Counted from the stretch's first letter, positions 1 to 6,266 are shown. The stretch: DNA of 6,310 bases from Chitinophagaceae bacterium (GCA_947461495.1 CANHLV010000118.1:1-6310); one strand, 5' to 3'. The notes: generated from the letters alone by a model not told the origin. Translations and numbers: made by a program.

Positions 1-113
1 CCGGCGCCATTTCGTGAGAATTTCGATTAGGCTATATTGGTAAATCAATTAATGTTGTAGCACCATGAATTCATGAAAAATATCAAAATAAAATTGAGAA
101 TGGAATAAGTTCA

Positions 114-129
114 ATTCGTGAATTCGTGG
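114..129 (+). repeat. Tandem 8-base repeat, ATTCGTGA + ATTCGTGG
   Basis: Two adjacent 8-base units (114-121 and 122-129) differ only in the last base. The same tandem unit is found at 6251-6266, at the other end of the window, also in intergenic DNA. I recognise the string as a common intergenic repeat in Bacteroidota genomes. No function is established by the sequence. Confidence 0.65.
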
Positions 130-143
130 TTATAAAACACAAA

Positions 144-189
144 TCAGTCAAAGACTGAGCGCTCTTATAGACACCGGTCAATATACCGG
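144..189. repeat. Cluster of three small inverted repeats downstream of ald
   Basis: Three inverted repeats lie within 46 bases. TCAGTC-AAA-GACTGA is a perfect 6-bp stem at 144-158. GAGCGCTC is an 8-base palindrome at 157-164. CCGGT-CAATAT-ACCGG is a 5-bp stem at 174-189. They lie beyond the 3' end of the minus-strand ald gene and run into the second copy of the CCGGCGCC repeat. None is followed by a clear T-run, so a terminator role is not shown. They may be parts of one larger dispersed repeat. Confidence 0.5.
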
Positions 190-225
190 CGCCAATTCGT
201 GGCAACCCCAACATAACATAATCAG

Positions 226-255
226 CTTCCCCCTTGGGGGATTGAGGGGGCTTCC
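226..255 (-). repeat. C-run/G-run hairpin repeat abutting the ald stop codon
   Basis: Read on the minus strand, this is AGCCCCCTCAATCCCCC (252-236) followed by AAGGGGGAAG. A 17-base core is identical to 6266-6282 on the plus strand. The run of five C and run of five G (229-233 and 236-240 on the plus strand) can fold into a very short hairpin. The element begins within the TAG stop of ald or directly after it, so it is transcribed as the 3' end of that mRNA and may act as a terminator or RNA-stabilising hairpin. No strong U-tract follows. Confidence 0.6.
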
Positions 256-1469
256 TACCTCCTACTCGCAATCAACAAATTCAAATCTGTATACTTCAAA
301 TCAAATCTTTCACTCAAGAAAAAATTGGTGAGACTACCTTTGAATAAATATATACCACTGCGGATATTCATCTTATGCCAAATGATATTGTCAATGCCTC
401 CATCTTCGCCAGTTTCAAGAAGCAATGGCATCAACACATTGCTGATAGCTTGAGAAGCTGTACGCGCAAAGCCGCTGGGAATATTTGGAACACAATAATG
501 AATCACATCATATTTTGTAAAAATAGGATTCTCATGTGAAGTCACCTGACTGGTTTCAAAACAACCGCCATGATCGATACTCACGTCCACGATTACAGTG
601 CCAGGACGCATGTTACTCACCATTTCTTCTGATACAACAACCGGCGTTCTTCCAGCAGCACCACTCAAGGCACCAATCGCTACATCACAGGTTTTAAGTT
701 GCTTTCCTAAGATGCGTGGTTCTATTACAGATGTCCACATTCTGACACCAATGTTGTTTTGTAATCGCTTGAGTCTGTAAATACTATTATCGAAAACTTT
801 CACACTTGCACCCATCGCCAATGCCGTACGAGCCGCATAGTCACCCACGATACCGGCACCAATGATAATTACTTTTGTTGGCGGAATGCCACTGATACCT
901 CCAACCAAAACTCCTTTACCATTATTGGCATTGCTGAGGTATTGACCAGCAATCAACATGATGGCACTACCTGCAATCTCACTCATGCTTCTCACAATTG
1001 GATTGTGTCCGCTATCGTCCTTGAGATTTTCAAAACTAACTGCTGTGACTTTTTTCTCCATCATTTTTTCCAGAATCTCCTTTTTCATGATGGCCATATG
1101 AATGGGAGAAATAATGGTGGTGTCTGGTTTGAGCAATTCGCAATCTTCCTCACTTACAGGTGCACTTTTCACAATAATATGGCAATTGAAAATTTCTTTT
1201 TTATCATAAACTATCCTCACTCCCGTTTCGCTATAATCTTTATCACTATAGTTAGAACCCTTACCTGCATTGGATTCCATGATTACCTCATGACCATTCG
1301 CTATCAATACGCCCGCACCCTCAGGAGTAAGTGCAATCCTGTTTTCATTAAAAGAAGTTTCTTTGGGAATGCCTATGGCTAATGATTCTCCTTTTGGTTT
1401 TACATCCAGTTTTTCTTCTAAAGTTTCATAAGAAAATGAAGTGGATACGAAAGGTTTTGATGTGGCCAT
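255..1469 (-). CDS. ald: Alanine dehydrogenase (AlaDH/PNT family)
   Basis: This 404-residue cytoplasmic enzyme is predicted to catalyse the NAD-dependent interconversion of L-alanine with pyruvate and ammonia. The N-terminal AlaDH/PNT domain begins near residue 31 with IGIPKETSFNENRIALTP, whose Arg44 fits the substrate-binding arginine of the family. Lys101 (IIVKSAP) and His124 (SPIHMA) fit the catalytic lysine and histidine, and Asp299 (VSIDHGGC) the conserved acid. The Rossmann motif GAGIVG is at 204-209, with Asp227 (VKVFD) at the end of the next strand, which favours NAD over NADP. The protein is about 30 residues longer than the usual ~370, mainly from an N-terminal extension that I recall in Bacteroidota homologues. 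The segment NIPSGFARTAS (329-339) replaces the textbook NMPGAVPRTST, marking a divergent clade. The ATG at 1469 is the natural start. The gene is co-directional with tsaE 141 bases upstream, and no clear promoter lies between them. Confidence 0.94.
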   Translation of the reverse strand: MATSKPFVSTSFSYETLEEKLDVKPKGESLAIGIPKETSFNENRIALTPEGAGVLIANGHEVIMESNAGKGSNYSDKDYSETGVRIVYDKKEIFNCHIIVKSAPVSEEDCELLKPDTTIISPIHMAIMKKEILEKMMEKKVTAVSFENLKDDSGHNPIVRSMSEIAGSAIMLIAGQYLSNANNGKGVLVGGISGIPPTKVIIIGAGIVGDYAARTALAMGASVKVFDNSIYRLKRLQNNIGVRMWTSVIEPRILGKQLKTCDVAIGALSGAAGRTPVVVSEEMVSNMRPGTVIVDVSIDHGGCFETSQVTSHENPIFTKYDVIHYCVPNIPSGFARTASQAISNVLMPLLLETGEDGGIDNIIWHKMNIRSGIYLFKGSLTNFFLSERFDLKYTDLNLLIASRR

Positions 1470-1493
1470 AATGTGTATGCTATTTTTTGTTTT

Positions 1494-1555
1494 GCCACAA
1501 AGGCACTAAGGCAGAAAGAAACACAAATTTTGTGATTGTTGTTAGTGTTTGTGGT
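1494..1555. repeat. Nested palindromic intergenic element between tsaE and ald
   Basis: The outer arms are CCACAAAGGCACTAA (1495-1509) and TTAGTGTTTGTGG (1542-1554). They pair over 13 bp with a 2-base GG bulge in the left arm. Nested inside is the perfect palindrome CACAAA-T-TTTGTG (1522-1534). The left arm read on the minus strand, CTTAGTGCCTTTGTGG, is a Bacteroidota-type intergenic repeat. The element occupies much of the 141-base tsaE-ald gap and lies 25 bases upstream of the ald ATG, so it would be in the ald leader or in the tsaE-ald intercistronic RNA, where it could form a stem. Possible roles are an mRNA processing or stability hairpin, or a remnant of a small non-autonomous mobile repeat. 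Confidence 0.6.
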
Positions 1556-1610
1556 TTTTAGTTTATTGTTAGAACTTATTTTGTTGTTAAACAAGTAACA
1601 ATTGAACAAT

Positions 1611-2024
1611 TTACAACTTTAATTTTATGTTTCGTGTGTCTGCATCAATCGTATGGATATAAACATGGATGATATCTGTTGGAAAAATCCCGGGTGCTTT
1701 TTCAGGCCATTCTACAAAACAATAATTGCCGGAATACAAACAATCTTCAACTCCTGCTGCCATGGCTTCCGTTTCGCTTTTTAAACGGTATAAGTCGATA
1801 TGATAAATCGTCTCCCCTTTTGAAGTCACATAATCATTGATGATGGGAAATGTAGGACTGCTTTGTCCAGACCGCACACCCAATAAAGTACACAAGGCGC
1901 TGATAAAAGTTGTTTTGCCGGCGCCCATCTCTCCATGAAAAGCCATACACTTACTTTCTTTGGTTTGTTCCAGCAACCATTGTGCAGCTTTACTGATATC
2001 TGTCAGTTTAAAAATCAATTCCAT
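1611..2024 (-). CDS. tsaE: tRNA threonylcarbamoyladenosine biosynthesis ATPase TsaE
   Basis: This 137-residue protein is the small P-loop ATPase that works with TsaB and TsaD in adding the threonylcarbamoyl group to A37 of ANN-decoding tRNAs (t6A). The length is typical of the family. Visible motifs are Walker A GEMGAGKTT at 31-39, the family signature SPTF at 56-59 followed by IINDY, the HIDLYRL block at 75-81 carrying the conserved aspartate, and VEWPEKA at 104-110 with the conserved Glu-Trp. No signal peptide or membrane segment is seen, so it is cytoplasmic. The ATG at 2024 is chosen because the protein begins directly with the expected first strand and a -7 box lies 4 bases upstream. It is divergent from the copper ATPase and is the first gene of a possible tsaE-ald unit. 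None of tsaB, tsaC or tsaD is in the window. Confidence 0.95.
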   Translation of the reverse strand: MELIFKLTDISKAAQWLLEQTKESKCMAFHGEMGAGKTTFISALCTLLGVRSGQSSPTFPIINDYVTSKGETIYHIDLYRLKSETEAMAAGVEDCLYSGNYCFVEWPEKAPGIFPTDIIHVYIHTIDADTRNIKLKL

Positions 2025-2028
2025 GGTG

Positions 2029-2036
2029 CAAAGATA
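2029..2036 (-). promoter_or_regulatory. Bacteroidota -7 box for tsaE, TATCTTTG
   Basis: On the minus strand TATCTTTG fits the Bacteroidota -7 consensus TAnnTTTG exactly and is followed by CACC and then the tsaE ATG. With only 4 bases between box and ATG, transcription would begin at or next to the start codon. No convincing -33 TTG-type element is seen about 19 bases further upstream. The assignment rests on consensus match and position. Confidence 0.6.
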
Positions 2037-2074
2037 TTTTCATAATTAGTAAGAACTATCGGAAATTTAAAAGA

Positions 2075-2082
2075 TAATTTTG
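2075..2082 (+). promoter_or_regulatory. Bacteroidota -7 box for copA, TAATTTTG
   Basis: TAATTTTG fits TAnnTTTG exactly and is followed by CAGT and then the copA ATG at 2087. The 4-base spacing mirrors that of the tsaE box on the other strand. No clear -33 element is seen and no obvious dyad for a copper-responsive repressor lies in the 62-base gap. A very short leader or leaderless mRNA is the expected result if this box is used. Confidence 0.55.
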
Positions 2083-2086
2083 CAGT

Positions 2087-4201
2087 ATGGAAAAAATCGA
2101 TTGGCAAGTAGAGGGCATGACCTGCAGCAATTGCGCTTTAAGCATCAATAAATTTTTGCAAAAAAGAGGGATGCAAGAAGTGAATGTAAATCCTATTGAT
2201 GGAAAAGTAACTTTCATTGATAACAATCAAACTGATTTAGAAAAAATAAAAATAGGCATTGCCGAATTGGGATACGAGGTCGTTTCAGAAAATAACGCTG
2301 TAATTGAAAAAAAGAAATGGCTGCATAACAACAAACAACGTTTTTTATTTACACTTCCATTTACAGCCATTCTAATGTTGCACATGTTGCATCGATGGTT
2401 GCCAGTCCATTGGTTGCAAAACCCCTGGTTACAATTGATTTTATGTTTGCCAGTTTTTGTCGTTGGCATGTATTTTTTTGGAAGAAGTGGACTGAAAAGT
2501 TTGAAAACCGGAGTTCCAAATATGAACGTGTTGGTGTCGCTCGGCGCCTTATGTGCGTTCATATACAGCTTGTTGGGTACATTGTATTTTCAAAATAGTG
2601 ATTACCTTTTTTTTGAAACTACTGCATCAATAATAACACTGGTATTTCTAGGCAATTATCTGGAAGAAGCCACCATGAAATCTACGCAAAAGGCATTACA
2701 ATCTTTGGTCAAATCTCAGAAAGTAATGGCCAATATGATTGCTTTCGATGACAAACATGAAGAGCAAATATTTCCTATTGAAAACACACAACTCAAAACA
2801 GGTGATTTAATGCTAATTAAAACTGGTGAGCAGGTTCCTGTAGATTGCAAAATATTGTGGGGCGATTGTTTGGTAAATGAAGCCATCATAACCGGTGAAA
2901 GTATCCCATTAAACAGAACTAAAAAAGATTTCCTAATTGGCGGTAGTGTTTTGGAATCCGGCTTGGTGAAAGCACAAGTAACTGCAATAGGAAAAGACAC
3001 AGTATTATCAGGCATTATAAAGATGGTGCAAAATGCCCAAGCAGAGAAGCCTCCTATGCAAAAACTAGCTGATAAAATAAGTGCGGTTTTCGTTCCCGTA
3101 GTGATCGCAATTTCTGTCATTTGTTTTTTAGTTAATTTCTTTTTGTTTCATATCGATTTCGATTATTCCATGATGAGATCCATTGCTGTATTGGTAATTT
3201 CTTGTCCTTGCGCGATGGGATTAGCCACACCTGCAGCTATTTCTGTAGGATTAGGACGTGCTGCAAAAAAAGGAATTATATTTCGTAATGCCAGTACATT
3301 GGAATCATTTAAAAAAATAAAACAGATTGTATTTGATAAAACTGGGACATTGACAACAGGCAACTTTACTATAGACAACTATCATACAAGCATAGACGAA
3401 ATTGAATTCAAATCGATAGTTTACTCACTTGAGAAATACTCAAATCACCCCATTGCAAATTGCATGGTTAAAGAATGGAATATGGTGCCATTAATCCGTT
3501 GGAAAAAAGCAGCAGAAATAAAAGGCATAGGTGTTAAAGGCGAAGATAATCAAGGCAATATTTATGAAGTCGGAGCAAAAAAAATATTAATCGAAGTGAA
3601 CGACTCCACTATGCATAATATTTATGTGGTGAAAAACAAACAACTTATCGGTTGGATTGATGTAAAAGATGAAATCAGAACTGAAGCAGCAGGAATCATC
3701 CAATGGTGCGATAAAAACAACATCAACACCATCATGCTTACTGGCGACTTGAAATCCAAAGCAGAAAAAACAGCATCTGCATTAGGCATCAAAACAATTT
3801 ATGCAGAACAGAGTCCGGCTCAAAAATTAGCGATCATTGATGAATTGAATCTAGTTATTCCAACAGCCATGGTTGGAGATGGCATCAACGATGCGCCTGC
3901 ACTCGCCAAAGCCACGATTGGCATTTCGATTAGCGAAGCCAGTCAATTGGCAGTACAACATGCCGACGTAATATTAATGAACCAAGGATTAACCAATTTA
4001 CCTGAAGCATTAGGCTTAGGTCGTCACACTTTTCTAACAATAAAACAAAATTTGTTTTGGGCATTTTCCTATAATGTTGTTGCGATACCCATAGCAGCCG
4101 CAGGATTTCTTACCCCTACATTTTCAGCTTTGGCAATGGGATTTAGTGATGTGATGCTGGCCGTGATTTCACTTCATTTGTATATAAAAAAGGTTGTTTA
4201 A
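2087..4201 (+). CDS. copA: Cu(+)-exporting P1B-type ATPase with one heavy-metal-associated domain
   Basis: This 704-residue inner-membrane pump is predicted to use ATP to expel Cu(+) from the cytoplasm. A single N-terminal HMA domain (about 1-70) carries the metal-binding GMTCSNC at 10-16. Eight membrane segments are expected: about 86-104, 113-131, 145-166, 172-191, 332-354, 363-389, 655-675 and 678-700. The actuator domain has TGES at 269-272. The ion-path motif CPC is at 373-375 (SCPCAMGLATP). The phosphorylated aspartate is Asp417 in DKTGT. The nucleotide-binding HP pair is at 454-455 (SNHPIA) and the hinge GDGINDAPAL at 597-606. The seventh segment has the Tyr662-Asn663 pair typical of Cu(+) pumps. 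The eighth departs from the usual MxxSS...N pattern: it reads MGFSDVMLAVISLHL (684-698). The protein is shorter than E. coli CopA (834 residues, two HMA domains), as expected with one HMA domain. It is divergent from tsaE and overlaps or nearly touches recQ downstream. No copper regulator or chaperone is adjacent. Silver transport is also possible. Confidence 0.92.
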   Translation: MEKIDWQVEGMTCSNCALSINKFLQKRGMQEVNVNPIDGKVTFIDNNQTDLEKIKIGIAELGYEVVSENNAVIEKKKWLHNNKQRFLFTLPFTAILMLHMLHRWLPVHWLQNPWLQLILCLPVFVVGMYFFGRSGLKSLKTGVPNMNVLVSLGALCAFIYSLLGTLYFQNSDYLFFETTASIITLVFLGNYLEEATMKSTQKALQSLVKSQKVMANMIAFDDKHEEQIFPIENTQLKTGDLMLIKTGEQVPVDCKILWGDCLVNEAIITGESIPLNRTKKDFLIGGSVLESGLVKAQVTAIGKDTVLSGIIKMVQNAQAEKPPMQKLADKISAVFVPVVIAISVICFLVNFFLFHIDFDYSMMRSIAVLVISCPCAMGLATPAAISVGLGRAAKKGIIFRNASTLESFKKIKQIVFDKTGTLTTGNFTIDNYHTSIDEIEFKSIVYSLEKYSNHPIANCMVKEWNMVPLIRWKKAAEIKGIGVKGEDNQGNIYEVGAKKILIEVNDSTMHNIYVVKNKQLIGWIDVKDEIRTEAAGIIQWCDKNNINTIMLTGDLKSKAEKTASALGIKTIYAEQSPAQKLAIIDELNLVIPTAMVGDGINDAPALAKATIGISISEASQLAVQHADVILMNQGLTNLPEALGLGRHTFLTIKQNLFWAFSYNVVAIPIAAAGFLTPTFSALAMGFSDVMLAVISLHLYIKKVV

Positions 4202-6137
4202 CTTCAACGTTCAGCAGTATAATATTTTGAGTACATCAATTTCTATATTAAAAAAGTACTGGGGCCACGACCAATTTCGGCCTATGCAACAAGACATAAT
4301 AAATGCTGTGTTGCAAAAGCAAGATGTATTGGCTTTATTACCAACTGGTGGAGGTAAATCTATTTGTTTTCAAGTACCTGCCATGATGATGGATGGTATA
4401 TGTATTGTGGTAAGTCCATTGATTGCATTAATGAAAGACCAGGTTCAAAACTTAAATAATAAAGACATTCCTGCATTGGCGATTTATTCCGGCATGAGTT
4501 TCCCCGAAGTAAAGAAAACGCTGGAGGCTGCCGTTAATGACGAATGTAAGTTCTTGTATGTTTCTCCTGAAAGATTGGAAACCAGATTATTTGAAGAATA
4601 TTTGCCTGCAATGGATGTTTGCTTGATTGCTGTAGATGAAGCCCATTGCATCTCTCAATGGGGATATGATTTCAGGCCTTCTTACCTTAAAATTTCAAAT
4701 CTGAGAGAAGAGTTGAGAAATGTTCCAGTGATTGCACTCACAGCATCGGCTACACTAGATGTTCAAAATGACATTTGTGAAAAATTATTGTTCAAAAAAG
4801 ATCAGGAAAGATTTCAGCAATCTTTTGCCAGACCTAATCTCTCCTATAACGTATTAGAGCCTGCATCAAAAGCCAATAAAATGATTGAGCTGCTGACTGA
4901 TATAAGAGGCACGGCCATTGTATATTGTAAAAGCAGAAAGCAAACTCAACAGATGGCTGAATTGCTGCAACAACATCAAATGAGTGCTGATTTCTATCAT
5001 GCAGGCTTAACCAACGAAGAAAGATCAAAAAAACAACATGACTGGATCAACAATAAAATAAATACGATTGTTTGTACCAATGCCTTTGGGATGGGTATCG
5101 ACAAACCAGATGTAAGATTGGTCATTCATCTGGGCATTCCTGAAAGTCTTGAGCATTACTACCAGGAAGCAGGACGCGCCGGAAGAGATGGTAAATATGC
5201 ACAAGTATTTTTGCTTGTTGACAAAAAGGAATACAATGAACTCAGAGAAATCAATAACCTTCGTTACCCTGATTTTGCTCTGCTAAAAAAGTTGTATATC
5301 GACCTGATGAATTATTTGCAGGTTGCAGCAGGAACCGGAGAAGGTCAATCCTTTGATTTTGACATCAGCAGTTTTACTGAAAATTTCAAATGGAATATCT
5401 TGCAAGCCACTTATGGTTTGCAGGCTTTGGCACAAGAAGGCTTGTTTTATATTTCGGAAAATTCATTCAAGCCTTCGCAATTGGTATTTACAACTTCCAA
5501 ATCAGCATTATTTGAATTCGAAAAGACATATCCTTCATTGGAGCCGATAATTAAAGGTTTATTACGCAGCTATGAAGGAATTTTTGATTACCCATGTTTC
5601 ATTTACGAAACCATGCTGGCGAAATTTTTATCGACACCTATTGGCATCATTAGAAACAATCTTCAGCTATTGCATAAAATGCAAATGGTTAAATATACTG
5701 TTGCATCAGACAAGCCACAGATTGTGTTAATGAGAAACAGAATGTATGCAGATGATTTCAGTTTCAATGTCAAAAATTTTCAAGAAAGAAAAAGAAAGCA
5801 TTTAGAAAGAATCGAAAAAATGATTGCCTTTACTGAAGATTCAAATACTTGCAGAAGTGTATTCATTGCCAATTATTTCAATGATAAAAATTTAGCCGAC
5901 TGCAATAATTGCGATAATTGCAAAAATTCAAACCGAATTTCATTAACGCCTACTACTTTTAAAAACATCAGTGACGCCATTCAGAACCAACTTGAGGATG
6001 ATGCAACGACATATTCGAAACTAGAAAAAGCATTGCATAATTTTGACAAAGATCATATTCATGAAGTAATCCAATTTATGCAGGCTGAAAATAAAATTAA
6101 AACTGATGCTTGGGGGAATTTTAGGAAGAATGGGTGA
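4194..6137 (+). CDS. recQ: RecQ-family ATP-dependent 3'-5' DNA helicase, non-ATG start
   Basis: This protein of up to 647 residues is predicted to unwind DNA during repair and recombination. The helicase core (about 18-345) has motif 0 WGHDQFRPMQ (23-32), Walker A TGGGKS (51-56), DEAH (148-151) running into the RecQ aromatic loop SQWGYDFRP (154-162), TASAT (183-187), TNAFGMGIDKPDVR (295-308) and QEAGRAGRDG (324-333) with the arginine finger. A block of about 170 residues (355-525) follows, holding what look like two winged-helix-like segments. Only then come the helix and zinc cysteines Cys553, Cys570, Cys573 and Cys576 (CRSVFIANYF...CNNCDNC). In E. coli RecQ these cysteines directly follow the core. 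The tail (about 585-647) looks like another winged helix in place of a recognisable HRDC domain. The frame opens after a stop at 4185 and has no ATG until 4284, which would delete motif 0. TTG at 4194 overlaps the copA stop by 8 bases; TTG at 4227 gives a product starting 7 residues before ILKKYWG and is equally plausible. It is probably co-transcribed with copA. Confidence 0.92.
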   Translation: MFNFNVQQYNILSTSISILKKYWGHDQFRPMQQDIINAVLQKQDVLALLPTGGGKSICFQVPAMMMDGICIVVSPLIALMKDQVQNLNNKDIPALAIYSGMSFPEVKKTLEAAVNDECKFLYVSPERLETRLFEEYLPAMDVCLIAVDEAHCISQWGYDFRPSYLKISNLREELRNVPVIALTASATLDVQNDICEKLLFKKDQERFQQSFARPNLSYNVLEPASKANKMIELLTDIRGTAIVYCKSRKQTQQMAELLQQHQMSADFYHAGLTNEERSKKQHDWINNKINTIVCTNAFGMGIDKPDVRLVIHLGIPESLEHYYQEAGRAGRDGKYAQVFLLVDKKEYNELREINNLRYPDFALLKKLYIDLMNYLQVAAGTGEGQSFDFDISSFTENFKWNILQATYGLQALAQEGLFYISENSFKPSQLVFTTSKSALFEFEKTYPSLEPIIKGLLRSYEGIFDYPCFIYETMLAKFLSTPIGIIRNNLQLLHKMQMVKYTVASDKPQIVLMRNRMYADDFSFNVKNFQERKRKHLERIEKMIAFTEDSNTCRSVFIANYFNDKNLADCNNCDNCKNSNRISLTPTTFKNISDAIQNQLEDDATTYSKLEKALHNFDKDHIHEVIQFMQAENKIKTDAWGNFRKNG

Positions 6138-6144
6138 TTGTTAG

Positions 6145-6183
6145 ACCTCACCCCCGACCCCTCTCCTAAAGGAAGAGGGGAGT
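6145..6183 (+). terminator. GC-rich hairpin repeat after recQ, possible terminator
   Basis: CCCCTCT (6158-6164) pairs with AGAGGGG (6174-6180), and the stem continues past a bulged A with CC/GG, leaving a TAAA loop. It starts 20 bases after the recQ stop. The flanking ACCTCACCCCCGA makes it match a widespread Bacteroidota intergenic repeat as I remember it. Downstream is AGTAAATAAAATT with no run of T, so a classical intrinsic terminator is not proven. It could instead be a 3' stabilising hairpin. Confidence 0.5.
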
Positions 6184-6230
6184 AAATAAAATTATCTACA
6201 ATAAATCTCTGCTTAAACTCTAAAAACTCA

Positions 6231-6266
6231 CTTCTCTGCGGTAAAAATTAATTCGTGAATTCGTGA
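6231..6266 (+). repeat. CTTCTCTGCGGT motif plus tandem ATTCGTGA repeat
   Basis: CTTCTCTGCGGT (6231-6242) resembles another common Bacteroidota intergenic repeat, and a partial CTCTGC copy precedes it at 6207-6212. After AAAAATTA come two perfect copies of ATTCGTGA (6251-6258 and 6259-6266), the same unit as at 114-129. No gene is visible in 6138-6310. Confidence 0.55.

Larger units (their letters stand above)
1..201. repeat. Direct repeat CCGGCGCC-ATTCGTG, two copies in the non-coding left end
   Basis: A 16-base motif occurs at 1-16 (CCGGCGCCATTTCGTG) and again at 186-201 (CCGGCGCCAATTCGTG), differing at one base. Each copy contains the palindrome GGCGCC followed by an ATTCGTG-type unit. The first copy starts at the window edge, so the full repeat may extend leftward. 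No credible gene lies in 1-254: open frames there are short and run through repeats. The motif resembles dispersed intergenic repeats of Bacteroidota; its function is unknown. Confidence 0.6.

Noticed and set aside
114..201. Repeated ATTCGTG units as a CRISPR array.
   Set aside because: Units are only 8 bases, spacing is irregular, there are no uniform spacers and no cas genes.
83..271. A 62-codon minus-strand open frame over the left intergenic region.
   Set aside because: It overlaps the 3' end of ald and runs through the dispersed repeats and G/C runs; its sequence is explained by those repeats.
942..1382. A 146-codon open frame on the plus strand opposite ald.
   Set aside because: It lies wholly antisense to a well-conserved gene, its translation is low-complexity and matches no family I know, and no -7 box sits at its start.
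1498..1531. Candidate ald promoters TGCCTTTG and AAAATTTG on the minus strand.
   Set aside because: Each misses the TAnnTTTG consensus by one base and both fall inside the repeat element, so neither is supported over read-through from the tsaE promoter.
1418..1609. A 63-codon minus-strand open frame across the tsaE-ald gap.
   Set aside because: It overlaps the start of ald in another frame and its body is the palindromic repeat region; Asn/Lys-rich composition reflects AT-rich intergenic DNA.
2227..2562. A 111-codon minus-strand open frame inside copA.
   Set aside because: It is antisense to the first membrane segments of a conserved gene and has no family resemblance or promoter.
2716..3120. 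A 134-codon minus-strand open frame inside copA.
   Set aside because: It is antisense to the actuator domain and adjoining membrane region of the ATPase; the translation looks like a shadow rich in Ser/Ile/Cys with no recognisable domain.
4284..4286. First ATG of the recQ frame as the start codon.
   Set aside because: Starting here would remove WGHDQFRP, the conserved motif 0 needed for adenine recognition.
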